Both the position numbers and the translations under genes were made by a program. A stretch of 64,000 nt of DNA from Salminus brasiliensis (taxonomy: Eukaryota; Chordata; Actinopteri; Characiformes; Bryconidae): NCBI RefSeq assembly GCF_030463535.1, contig NC_132900.1, positions 24,948,456 through 25,012,455 on the forward strand, read 5' to 3'. This document shows, piece after piece, positions 14,051 to 27,000 of this stretch. The stretch's first letter is position 1. Each line of letters begins with the position of its first letter. The notes below the pieces were generated by a model. The model was not told where the DNA came from. It was given only the letters and a program-made list of their open reading frames with translations, and made no database searches.

Positions 14051-14469
14051 CTGAGATTCTGGGTGGGTTTGGGGTACAATTGTTCATTGCTTTGTGAAAT
14101 CTAAAAAACAGTGAATTCAACACAGGTTATTTATATGGACTGTATGGGCTGGGGAATGGAATGTCTTGGGACATTAACCATGTTTACATACCACATAAAA
14201 GTGTATAATTCAAAAAAGGTGAGCAAAATGCAGTGATATTGGCCCTTTAATGTCACCATATTCTCAGTCTGTGAGTGCTTTCTCTGCAGCCTGGTTGTGA
14301 ATATAACCCTCTCAACCAGAGCGTCTCTGAGAACAGATTAGTGATGGTGGGAGGAAATGTTCCGCTGGTTGTGATTTCACACATCCAAACGGAGAATATC
14401 ATCAACACCCAGGCTAAGAGGCCCCGCGGCGAGAGAGAGAGACAGATAGAGAGAGAGAGAGAGAGAGAT

Positions 14470-14537
<68 letters not shown>

Positions 14538-14752
14538 TTTAATTAAACTGGACTTTATTTCGTGCTCTCGCTTGTCATGTTGGATCTGGGGTGTGTGAGT
14601 GGAGGCCTCATGGAGCGAGCAAGCCTCTTCAAATTAGCACAGAAGTTGTCAAAGCGCTCTCTCTCGTTCTCTCTTTGTAGCAATAACAACCTGCCAAGAA
14701 ATCTCTCTCCTTAATTCTTGCTTTGTCTCGCTAAGACTCCCTCACATTATCT

Positions 14753-14789
<37 letters not shown>

Positions 14790-15149
14790 CTTCTGTCTCG
14801 CTTTTGCTCTCTCTGTAGCACGAACCTGTCAAGAAATCCCTCTCTTTCTCTCTCTCTATGACTCTCTCCTATTTACCTTTTTCTCTCCCTGGTTCTCTCT
14901 TATGTCCTTTTCTCTTGTCTTTCTATAGAACTCAATATATCAATACCTATAGATCACCCACAGAAGAAATAAGAACCTCTAGCCAATGGGAGAGCTCACT
15001 TCCCAATGTATCTACCTAGATAGCACAAGGAAAACAATTCTGATTGGACAACTAGGTCTTATTTGAAATCCCTGAAGGCCATGAGGGTTCTCCTTTTCCA
15101 TAGAAAAGCACTGACCAACAGAACAGCACGGCCTGGAGCAGTCGCGAGC

Positions 15150-15440
15150 ACATGCACCTAAGGTCACCATGCCTTATGCCGAGCACCAGCTAGAGGCGTA
15201 CAAGGCCCCCCAGCATTGGGCTGTGCAGCTCTCCGGAGTGATGGAGCTCCATCCAGTACCTTTGGGAAAGGTTGGAGTGGTAGAACTAATCCTCAGTACC
15301 CAACCTGTCTGACCTCACTAGCTCTCAGGGCTGAATGCAATCAAATGCTCCTTACAGCAATGTTCTAGCGCAAAGTGCCTTCCCACAAGAGTAGAAGCTG
15401 TTACTGCAGCAAAGTGATCAAAATAGAAATCTGTTTTCTC
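15150..15440 (-). mobile_element. TIR element internal fragment
   Basis: Shares cagcattgggctgtg, gatggagctccatccag and ctgaatgcaatcaaatgctc with the family; both ends lost. Related fragments at 19,555-19,850 and 21,500-21,760. Confidence 0.55.
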
Positions 15441-16525
15441 TAGGCTGTGATGAGGAGCGCTGTTACTGAGCGCCATCTGCTGGTCGCTGCAAATATTAGC
15501 CACCAAGCTCAGCGTTAAAGAACAGTTCAGCAAAAAAAATCATGGCATGGATTTCTAGTTGTGAAGCCATTTGAAGTGGTGATATAGCTTCTGTTTTTAT
15601 ATGTCCACCTAAATAAATCATAGATGTATTAGAAATGTAATAGACAAATTACACAAAACCTCATATGGACATTTATTAACATGCAAACAGTTTTAATAAA
15701 GATATCCATACATTTCTGTTCATTGTAATGGTCTATCTATTTTGTTTGTCAATAAGTGTGGTTTGTGGTTTTATTATTATTTATAAAATTTCTGTATGGC
15801 CCCTTTAAATGTATTTTTTTATGATGTCACAAAAATCAATACATTTACATATACACTAGCTGTCCATTCAGCCTGCATCAGTCTAGCTCTGCCCACTCAC
15901 TATGAACTTACAGGGAGGGTTTCTGGTCAAACTGCTACTAGGATGAGGCTCAATACAGGGAAACCCATCAGAACTGATTTACAGAGCTCAATTACATATA
16001 TCAGTCTTAAAGGCACAGTCTGTGTAATTAAATAATAACAATGAGAGGCTGGAAAACAGTCATGTAAAAATGATCCATGACTATTTTTTGGTTCACAAAC
16101 CCACACCCACGTTGTACACTAAAGGGAAGTAAAATCCATGAAAAGTGAGGGGTGTGGGCACCTTCTGACATAGAGGAAAGTCAAAGTGCAGGTTTAAACC
16201 AGGAGGGAAATCTGTCCCCGTAGTGCTGGGGGGGGGGGGGGGGGGTGTAGCCTTTGAGCCAGAACTAAAAAGGTCACAGGGGTCGCAGGGGTTTAAGTCA
16301 TAAACAAGGTCAAGCAAGGTCAGGTCACCGACGGGCGTCTCTCGGCCACTCTGATTCAGAGCAGCTGTTTACAGTCAGGCGCGATTAAAGGATATTTGTT
16401 CCACCATGAATTCGTTCTTTACTGTCTCTTGTTTAATATCGAACAGCAGAGTCAATAAAACAGCAGCTGATATTCATAAAACACTGGTATTGACCAGTTA
16501 CTGGAGTACCGTACTGCTTCGAGCA

Positions 16526-16528
<3 letters not shown>

Positions 16529-16600
<72 letters not shown>
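16529..16600. repeat. (AG)36 microsatellite
   Basis: Uninterrupted dinucleotide run. Other long runs: (AG)n 14,431-14,534, (TC)n 14,757-14,786, (TG)n 37,862-37,891, 46,696-46,734 and 54,513-54,553, (CA)n 57,435-57,498, (AG)n 59,799-59,924, (TA)n 54,600-54,643. Confidence 0.97.
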
Positions 16601-16603
<3 letters not shown>

Positions 16604-17599
16604 CCCAGTCAAGGCCTGAGGGCAGCCGGTCAGACACTGTCTCGATCTGCGAGTGTCTGGTTTGGTTATTGATCTGGTTTTCAGGACTGGTCTGCAGTTT
16701 ACTGTCCATCTGACCATCAGAATGGTGGTCCCACAGCCCCTGGGACAGTAACACAGTGCAGTTAGCCCCCACCCAGCAGGCCTAAAGGCCTCCACACACA
16801 CTTTTCCAAATAAAGCAGCAATGCTGTAGGAGAACACCTTTCAGGACTCTACTCAACACTAAGGAGAAGTGCAGACCATCTGGGCGGGGGGGTCTGAGGA
16901 GCGGATTGAGAACCACTGCTTTGGAGAACCTTTAAACGTTTGAAGAACCTGCACACTATTTCTGATGTTTTATTTACACGTGCAGCCAAACCAAGAATCA
17001 TTAAGAGGCCTTTATTTGTTAAGAGTGCAGCAGGCTGGCAGTGCGGTAACTAGCCTGTGCTCACAGATGTACAGCTTAAACAGACGCAGCCACGTACAGT
17101 TTACAGTGTAATTAGGCCTTCTGTTGTCTACAAACATGGATTGAGGGAAAAAGCAGAGCTAAACACAGTAGAACATTCATAAAAAAAGCAACAATGAGAA
17201 AAGTGAAAAATTTAAAGTTTTACAAAATACAGACGTACGTAATGCGGGCGCAGTCTCCCAAACAAATCCTAAGCAAATACAGTAACTTTGCACATCTGCA
17301 ATTATTCAAGGTCTCTCACAGGAAGGAATGCTTGAACTGTAGATCCCAATGTAGTCATCAGTAGGCAGACCATCATTCAGCTTGAAATAGGTCCAGTCCG
17401 TCCAGTCCAACTGACTGGACAGGGCAGGACATTCACAGCAGTTACATTAGTTTAGTGTTGAATTTTACATTTTGGAACAGTGCTGCCCATATCGGTCTGA
17501 GATTCCTACATCATAAAACTATTAAGATGTAAACAAAGTCATTCAGGCTGGGTTTGGTGTAAAACACTCCGTGTTGAAGAAATGTATCTAAAAAATAAC

Positions 17600-17976
17600 A
17601 AAAAAATAATAATAATAATAAAATTGAAAATTTATTTAGCCATTAATATGAACTCTCCCTATCACTAGCAATGCCCCAAAACTAGGAGGGAGAAGGCTAG
17701 CACATGTATCCTCCTACACATGGTAGGTATCCAACGCATTCAGAGGAATGCGTGACTCCCCAGATACAGCAGCTAACAGACGCATGTGCTGACCAACATC
17801 ACCCTAGGAGTGATGTGAGGAGGAGGTGCCATTAACCCACCACTGAGAAAGCAAAGCCAACTGTGCTCTGTCTGACTCCGGCTGCTGATAACAAGCAGCA
17901 TGACCCAAGATTTAAACTAGCCATCCTCAGATCACAGTGGCAGCGCATTAGTCCGCTGGACCACTCGGAGCGCATT
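17600..17976 (-). mobile_element. tRNA-derived SINE, older copy of the 38.8-kb family
   Basis: Minus strand begins gtggtccagcggactaatgc; the body shares agtgatgttggtcagcacat-like and gctgtatctgggg blocks with the 38.8-kb copy. The B box is mutated (tttaaatc) and the tail is A/AAT-rich. Confidence 0.7.
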
Positions 17977-18344
17977 ACCATAGTTTTGAGAAGATTTTGG
18001 GTTATCATTAAAATGGTCAAAGGATACATGCAGCCTGTTGTGCTGCAAACACAATAGTCCCCAAAAGGTTACAAGATTACAATCATCAAAACTCCATATA
18101 AAACTCAGAAGGCATGTGTAGGTTCACTGGTGGCTTAATACATAAATAATAATAATACATAAAATGTCTTTTTGTGTTGTAGTCATGGCAAACGACACCT
18201 GGTTCCATTCGCCACCACCGTAAAGAAGTCTACAATTTCCTCTACAATAAATCTCAATGTCACACCAAACCCCACTCTGAATGTGTTCATCTTAAGCACT
18301 GAATTATATAGATAATATATATAGGTTTTTATCTCCTTTAAATG

Positions 18345-18955
18345 CTTGGAATGGCAAAAACTAACAGGAAAAGCGATGCCTATGTTTGAATTTAATTTAA
18401 AAAAATAATAGTCACCATATACCAACACCAAACCCTCTCAACTGACCTGCAACAAACAAAAAGCTGTAGTAACACTTACATCTCTTAAACAGCAGAGGAC
18501 GCCAAGAAACCATGATACACAGACCCTGTTCGCCTATATACACATCTGGTCTTGCCAGAGACCCTGAACTCCTAAGCAAATACAGTAACTCTCTCACTGG
18601 GAAGGATTTTTAAATATATTTTTTTCAACAGGAAAAAAAAGAAAAATTGGTGGAATTTCCTTTTAAATGCTTGGAATTGGTGCTGAGAACAACTATAAAC
18701 AGTGAAACTGATGCCTATGTTTGAATGTATTAAAAAAGAAATCTCATAATGAATTCAGCTGAATACCAACACCAATACCTTCTTAAGGGACCTGCTACAA
18801 AATCTATCTACAAAAGTCTACATCTGAAAGGCCATTTGCTGTAGAAACATCCCTAAAACAGCAGAGGGAGCCAACAAACCATAATCCACAGACCCTGTTC
18901 GCCTATTTACACATGGGCCATTTTTAGGGTCAATTCTGGTCTTGCCAGAGTTTCT
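18345..18955. repeat. Diverged tandem duplication, about 330 bp
   Basis: gatgcctatgtttgaat, ataccaacacca, aaacagcagagg and acagaccctgttcgcctat each occur twice, in order, at 18,375-18,570 and 18,700-18,955. aagcaaatacagtaact also occurs near 17,272. Confidence 0.7.
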
Positions 18956-19389
18956 AAATCTAATCCCTCACAGCTTTTAGAAAAGTAAAGAAAAAAACTA
19001 TCAAATGTACTCAGATTTAACACCCTTGACCCAAGTGTAGTTGATCCAAAAATATTACTTTAAAGCGATCTTTAAAATAAATCGTTTCCCAGAACGATTC
19101 AGGATCTTCGTAAACGTTTACCGTATAGCTTCTATACGAGATGACCGTTAGCATTTTGTGCTAGCTGGTGCAATACCCTGTATAGCAACAGCGTGTTTTT
19201 CCTAGAGCTGAAGCTATTTTTCCGATATTTATTTAGCTACCTGCTTTGTGTCCACAAGCTTTTCACTCTTTAATTGTGCTTCTACATTTACATTTACCCT
19301 CCATTTAAACAGAACATCATAGAGGGTGGTTCCCACAGACTGAGGTGTGCCTGAAAGGGTCAACCTGAATGCCAGTACGCTCATTATGG

Positions 19390-19395
19390 TTTATT
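19390..19395 (-). terminator. Candidate mchr2 polyadenylation signal
   Basis: AATAAA on the minus strand about 660 nt past the mchr2 stop. Others occur further on (near 19,227). Weakly supported; dispersed repeats occupy the likely 3' UTR. Confidence 0.3.
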
Positions 19396-19554
19396 CCCTG
19401 TTCTCCTTTCAATTCTACAAATGACTAAGGGTGTCTGACCTTTTCACTCAGTGTGTGACAAACAGCTTAAGGAGTAATAGGGAGCCAAAATGCCTCGTAT
19501 GTTGTCAGTAATAACCAGGGAAGTGTGAGGTGCTACCTCTAAAGTAGGTCAAAT

Positions 19555-19850
19555 AGCCCAATGCCAAGCGTGGGCTAGAGAGGTATAAAGCCCCCAGCCT
19601 TACTGGGCTGTGGAGCAGTGGAGCTGCGTTTTCTGAGGTGATGCAGCTCCATCCAATACATTTGAGATGAGCTGGAACGTAGACCTAATCATCCAACATC
19701 AGCACTTGATTTAACTGACGCTCTCACTCTCAGGGCAGACTGCATTCAAATCCTCTGTACAGCAGTGTTCCATCATCCAGTGTAAAGCTTTTCCCAGAAG
19801 AGCAGAGGCTGTTATTCCAGCAAAGGGGTACAAACTCCCGGCTAATAGTT
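19555..19850 (-). mobile_element. TIR element internal fragment in mchr2 3' flank
   Basis: Same internal blocks as 15.15 kb (tgatgcagctccatccaata, gcagtgttccatcatccagt). May lie within or just past the mchr2 3' UTR. Confidence 0.55.
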
Positions 19851-19892
19851 CATGTTCATGTTTTAGACATGTATGAATAATACACACCTCCA

Positions 19893-19985
19893 TATCGCCC
19901 CCTACACTTCCTGTGGCGTATTGCAGTCTGTCAGAACCATGTAGATCATATAAACATTACAGAGCATTATAAATTCTAAGTAAAG
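19893..19985 (-). repeat. Single unit related to the 82-bp minisatellite
   Basis: On the minus strand: atgctctgtaatgtttatat, ggttctgacagactgcaata, caggaagtgtagggggcg; same order as one unit of the 11.3-12.2 kb array but outside any array. Close to the mchr2 3' end. Confidence 0.75.
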
Positions 19986-20051
19986 TCATCATGATAATCA
20001 ATGATGAACTGATTAAATGGACCAGTAGCTGCAGCCCTCCAGGTGTTTGTT

Positions 20052-20364
20052 TCAGAAGCTGGCCCGTGGCTCGGCCTTCTTCTCTCCGCTGCAGGGCACG
20101 CTGGGCGCATCACGGCAGACCAGGCGGTGGCGGAAGTGTCCGCTTAGGGAGATGTAGATGAAGGGGTTGATGCTGCTGGAGGCGTAACTCAGGCACACAC
20201 TCAGGTAGTAGCAGGTGTGGTAGGCCAGCGAGGGTCGCAGGACCTGCAGGTTCACCAGCTGAAGGACGTTATATGGTGCCACACTGACCACGAACACGGC
20301 CACCAGCACTAAAACCATCTTAGTGAGACGGACCACACGCTGACGTGGCACGCTGGTGCTGTAC
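20052..20364 (-). CDS. mchr2: mchr2 coding exon 5 (ICL3 end, TM6, TM7, tail, stop)
   Basis: Acceptor tttttcag|G. 103 complete codons plus stop encode [18 protein letters not shown]6 ending SVAPYNV, TM7 with NPFIY and a short Ser/Cys-containing tail. The tail is shorter than, and not clearly alignable to, the human one. Confidence 0.95.
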
Positions 20365-20964
20365 CTGAAAAACACCAGGATATGAATAGACTAGACGTCA
20401 GTCACACACAATCTGCTGTCTGTGAAAATGACTGTTTACATCAAATAGCTTGACAAACTGAGAGAGAAGCAGAACATCCTGAATAAGCATCTAATAAAAC
20501 AAATTAAAAAAGACATTTACAGTAAAATTAATATCTAAAATGTAGCTCTAATAACATTAATATCCAGAATGAAGTTTTAATAACATTAACATCTATAATT
20601 AAGCTTTAATATCAATAATATCTAGTATTGATTTCTAAAGAAAAAAACACCAATAATGAAGTTCTAACATTAATATTCAGAATGAAGCTCTAATAACAAT
20701 AATACTCAGAATAAGGCTCTAATAAGTTCTGCACCTGCAAAAAGGCATCAGAAACACACAGTTCCATACCTGCACCTGTAGCGACAGTAACACACCTGTA
20801 GCGACAGTAACACACCTTACAGGTGTAACATGCTTACCTGCGAGCCTGTTTGTTTTTACGGTACATTCTCCAGCTGTAGCAGAGGATGAGAATGTAGCAG
20901 GTAAGGATGAGGGGTAAAGGGAGGAAGAAGGACGTCATGGTCTGGTAGAGTGTGTACCTGCGCT

Positions 20965-21032
<68 letters not shown>

Positions 21033-24000
21033 ACACAGACCAAAGTAGAGGGTTCTAATAATGTTCACCAAGTGTCAGTCAGATTGTGGAGCTGAAGTCA
21101 GGCTTTTTAACATTATAAATTTAAACAATGAGATGCAGTTGAGAAGAATAAATTCAGGTCCATACCACAGCACCTCTCTGGGGGACACCAGGTTGAGCGA
21201 GCAGCTCTCCAGCCCATCCCTGAAGCGGATCACCTTCGAGTGAAGCCAGGCTGGAAGCACCATGATGAAGGACATCACCCACACAAAGAGATTAACACGG
21301 ATCGTCCTTGACCTCGTCCGGAGGCTCGTCAGACGGAAAGGATGAACCAGGGCCAGATACCTTCAGCAGCATTAAAGCCATAGTTCAGTTTCACAAATCA
21401 AATTTCTAGTTTCGCCCCTTTTACCCTAAAAGTCGTCAGTCAGTCAGTCAGTCAGTTAGTCAGTCAGTCAGGACATGTTTGGTGTCTTAAAGTTTGCTTT
21501 TCTAAGAGCCCAAGGTCACCGTACCCAATGTGGAGCGTGAGCTAGAAGCCCTAATAAATTGGAGCTGCATTCTCTGAAGTGATGGAGCTCCATCTAATAC
21601 CTTTTTGGATGAGCTGAAGTGGCAAAACTAATCATCCAACATCACAGCCTGACCTCATGGATGCTCTCGCTCTTCTGGGCTGAATGCAGTCAAATCCTCC
21701 TCACAGTGATATTCTAACGTCTAGTGTAAAGCTTCCCAGAGTGTTCCTTTTCTGATGTTTGGCCGGGCTATTGTGTCTCAGAAGTTGTTGGTTGAAGGTA
21801 GGAGATAATTCCTTCCTAATTAAACAATAAGCCCTGGATTGACAATTCCCAGATGCAGAGTATGTTGTGCAGAAATTATGCAAGTGACCCCATTTCCACC
21901 ATTTGTGCCGAGGCATTTCTCCTCTGACAGGAAGTTCCTGTGTTGCTGGGTGCATTCAGTGTTGGTCCTGCCATGAGACGCGCTCATCTGAAAGGTCAGC
22001 AGACACGACACAGAGCTACGATAAAAAGAGATACCAAAATAAATAAATAAATAACTACATAAATAAGCAGGGCTTCATTAGAGACTGAGGACAAAGAAAA
22101 AAGGGCAGAATTCATTCTGCCTGAGAATGACTCCAGGAACCTTTATCTCCAATGGGTTGAGCAGCTACCTGGAGACGTGCAGGCCAAAGGCCAAAATGTT
22201 CCTCAGCTTGAAAACATCCCGGCTTTCATCTTATCTTGGCATGGAATGATTTCACTGTATTGTATCACAGGTGTTTTTCAAATTAGCCAATGAAGTCCCT
22301 CCCTTTCTCTCTCTCTCTCTCCCAGCATGGAGATAAACACCCTTACATAAACACTGTTGCCTAACTCCACACCATAACACAATCCAAAAGTAATTGGACA
22401 TCTGCTCCTCCAGTGTTTCTTCTGAAATCAAGGGCATTAGCCAGGAGCCCCCCCCCCTTCCTTTGCGGCAGTAACAGCTTCTTCTGTTCTTGAAAAGCTT
22501 TACACAAAACATTGGAACATTGCTGTGAGAAGCATTTGATTGCATTCAGCCCTCCCCCACAAGAGTGAGAGCATCAGTGAGGTCAGGTATGTCTGATGTT
22601 GGGGGATGCTACTTTGAACAAGCTACTGACCCACCTATCCAGACTCATGGCGGTCATTACCGCAGCACACGCCACCTGGTTGCAGTTGTCCATGGAGGTG
22701 ATGATGGCGCAGAGAGAGCTGCCGAACACCCAGTGTCCTCCACGTGCCCACTGGTGAATAAGGAAGGGCATCACAGTCACATGGACTAGGTCAGCTACTG
22801 CCAGATTACCCATGTACACATCGGGCACCGTCTTCTTACTGGACCTGAAAACACAAACCATACATTGTCACGTCCACTCAAAAACCTTGTCACTCATCAT
22901 CTCCAAAATGAAAGCTTTAAATGTAAAGGAGAAAACACCTTCTTGACTTATCAAGGAAGTCATTTTGGAGCATTTCCATTGGTCCATCCAAAAATTCTAC
23001 ACAAACAACGACACAGCGTTTTTGTCTGACACATACAATACACACTATAGGTCCAAATTTTTGTGGACTTCCACTGTGTGTGCAAATGCACGCACACACA
23101 GCTAGACTAGTCCTTATAGAGACAAACTGCAAACAGAACTCTCTGGAGCAGATAAACATGAACCTATTGGCACCATGCCAAGGAATAACTCCCCCCCCCC
23201 CCAGCATTTAGCTGTGGGGTGGTGATCATCTAAAATCCTGAACCATCCAGTGAGATGTTTGATAACGTTCGTCATCTGAGGGTTTTACTGAGGGATGCCA
23301 TAGAAGAACCATTTGGATTTCATAAAAGAATGGGTTCCTAGTGTAACATCTCTAGGGTTTCTTCATCTACCAGTTCTTTATGGAACCAATTGCAGTTCTT
23401 CTTCAGGATTACTTTGTACCACCTTTCAAAGGAAGTAATTTTGTCTTCCATAAATATTTTCCATAATAGGTTCCATTAAAAATATGCAAACAGACTTGAG
23501 TTTGAAGACCCATTAAATTGCTGAAGAACCTGTACCCTAGGGTTTCTACTAGAGAAGTTTCTTCATCAACTAATTTAAATGTGGTTCTTCATTTATTACA
23601 GTGTAAATGTACAAAGTGTGTCATAAGACTGACAATTCTAATGACCAATGGAAGACTGATTTATTTTTGACACTTTAATGTGCTCCTTCCTCTGTTGATC
23701 TTAAAGGATAAAAACGATGTCAGTTTATGTATGACCTGTTTGACCTTAGAGAGGCAGTTTGAGGAGCCATCACTAAGTGTGTCCATCAGGGTCTATCTAA
23801 ACTGCATCCGCTCCTTCGAGGGTTGGAATCATCTGCAGGGAAACGCAGCGAAACCATCAGAGCACTGACCAAAATAACTTCTGATTATAGATTTACCCAC
23901 ATTTTCCAGAAACGGATGAAACTCAGTCACAGAGTAAAGGTTCTAACAGTGATTCAGTCAGATATAATTTTGCTCAATTAGATCCGCTGTGTTTTTCCTG

Positions 24001-27000
24001 TGCTGGGAACTATTCTGCACCTGTCTCTGTGAAGGAGAAATTACCATCCTTACAAACAGAGAGCACTCACAGCTACATCTGTCTGAGGAGAAGTCATGTT
24101 GAACAGTGTTTGGCAGTGATAGAATAAAGGGAAGGAGAAAGAGTGAGACAGTAACAGGTTGTACTGGAGCAGTGGAAACACTATGAGGAATTCCTTGAAA
24201 GTGGTATTAATATCTCCGCACTCGTAAAAAGTAGCGGGAATACATAAGATGCTTGTGACTCATAAACTTCATTAATCTGTCAAACCTGTAGGCCTCACAA
24301 ATATGAAGGGTGATGATGACTGACTTTATGTTTATTTGGGTTTATTCTAATGTTATATAGAGTTTTACAGATAGACACTCTCACTGACCACTGACTTAAT
24401 GTCTATTTGGGTTGATTCTAATGCTATATAGAATTTTACAGATAGACACTCTCACTAACCACTGACTTTATGTTTATTTGGGTTTGTTCTGATTTTATAC
24501 AGAGTTTTACAGGTAGACACTCTCACTGACTTTATGTTTATTTGGGTTGATTCTTAGGGATGCACCGATACCACTTCTTCCTTTCTGATACAGATACCAG
24601 ATTTCCAAGTATCTGGCGATACAGAGTAAAAAGTAAAACTCAAATAACTCAATAACTCAAATAAATCCTAAATAAGATATAATACGTTAGAAAGAACATC
24701 ATTTACTGGCTGTGTAACTGCACATTTGAAAAGTTTCAGAGCTATGAACAAATTAAAACTGCCACACATGCAAGTAACACATGCAAGCAGGGAAGCATAA
24801 TCTTGATAAGCTTTACCAAACAGCTTTTTAATTGGTGTTTAAAATTCAGATTTCAGAGCAGTGAAATAAATGCCAGTTTAGAAACAAAAAGTGCTTATGC
24901 AGAAATTTCACATTCAAGTCTGTACAAAGCTACTAGACTTCAGTGTGAGGCCTTTAAACAAACGTGCTATTGCTAAAAGTTTTATTAAATGTCTGTTTAA
25001 TGGTTATGACTGGCTTTTCTGATCAGACAGATCAGTATTCACTGTGTGGATGAAGTCAACAGTTTGTTCTGTTTCAATTAAGGAATGCCCTTGCTCCCAG
25101 ACCTTCTGTGCAGTTGCGCTGATCTTTCACATGAGCAGCCACCTGCTCGACCAGGGAGCAAGAGTGCCAAAATATTTACAGATGGGTTTCCCCTGAGTCC
25201 AGTGCTGCTGGCAATCAGAATAACTAACGAATGATGGTAGAGAATAACCACAGGTTACAGTGTTATTAATTTCTCACAGATTAACCCCATCAGATTGTGG
25301 CCATACTCACACATATCCATCTGAATAGCACATTCATATCCATAAATACCCCACCCAAACCATACCCATACATACCCAGCCCTATCTATACCCATCCATG
25401 TATATACATACCCAACCCCATCCATATCATCCATATCTATACATACCCAGCCCAATCCATACCCATGCATATCTGTACATACCCATTCACACCATCCATA
25501 TCTATCCATACCCACATCTACCCCAAATTAAACTGCTCATACCAATCCATGCTCATCATACCCGTCCATTCCCATACTCATCCACATCAATTCATACCAC
25601 TCACACCCATCCCTCTTCATACATAATCATCCACAGATAAGTAGATAGTGATGTTCAGATGCTGAGCCCCTGCAGATTCAGATAATGTCATGTTCTGGCC
25701 CTTTGTATTTTCTACATGTCTGATATACAGTTGGAGACTCCCCCATGTGGTGTAACCAGTTCCACTGACAGGTCCAATCTGGATTTTGCACTCAGGTGAG
25801 GTGCTGTCATTCCTCAGGCTCCCGACACTCTGCGGCATGTGTTCATTAGGAGGTTACCTTGAATGAATCTGTGCTGAATTTTAACTACATCAGAAGCCCA
25901 TTTGCACTGCAATGTGTTAGCGGTTCTGACACTTTCTTTCTAACCCAGTAAATCTTCTACACAGATGCCAAACTGTACATTCACAACTCCGGTCTGGGTA
26001 ATTATAGACCTGATTACATTATATCTTAAGGGTTAATTATTATTATCAGTAGGATGTTCCAAAGAGGTTTCTTTTTTCATGCTAATTTATTTAAACACCA
26101 ACCAGTCCATTTCCATCCACACCTACACCCATCTGTACCCATACATATACAGACCCATCTAAACTCAGTCATTCATACCCATTCAGCCTATATCCATTCA
26201 TATACATTCCCATCCATACTCATTGCCATACCCATCCTCAGCTATACATATCCATACCTCTGCAGACCAATCAATAACCATACTCATACCTTTCCATACA
26301 CATACCCATGCATACATATCAATATTTATACCCATATATAACCACCCATACCAATCCATATCCATACCTGTACATATCCATACTAATCAATACCCAGGAC
26401 ATTCAAACCCATCCATAACCATACACATCCATTCTTATACCTATACATATCTATACCCATTCATACCTACACATACCCATCCATACCCACAACCCTATAT
26501 ACCCATACCCTTACATACCTATCCATTCTCATATCCATCCATACCTATACTCACCCATACTCATATCCATACCCAAACCAATAACGCCAAACATAAGCCT
26601 ATACATGCCCATAACCAACCATACCTATAACTATTGATTGATATATATACTTGCCCATCATGCCCATCTATACAATACACACACATCTATAACAATTAAT
26701 TCCATCCATACCCATCTATACCAATTCTTTTCCATGCCCATCCACACATATACCTCTACCCATCAATACCTAAACCCATCTATAACAATCCATACCCATC
26801 TATGTTTCGTAGCCCTATTTAAGGCTCTATTTGTTTGTTGTTTCCATCCTATGAGCAACCAAAGACAGTGGAAGCAAAATCAGAGAGAGGAGAAGCAAAG
26901 TGTACCAATGAGCAGAACTGCAGAGTAAGAGCCCTTGTACAGCTGAGGAGCATGCACTCAGTCTGCTCTGCAGACGGTAATGACTCTGCCTGCAAACAGG

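Noticed and set aside
14275..14598. Arg/Glu-repeat protein of 107 codons
   Set aside because: Produced by an (AG)n microsatellite.
16433..16837. Leu/Ser-repeat protein of 134 codons
   Set aside because: Produced by the reverse of an (AG)n microsatellite.
25297..26928. His/Pro/Tyr-rich open frames of 80-135 codons
   Set aside because: Simple-sequence translation of (CCATAC)n arrays.
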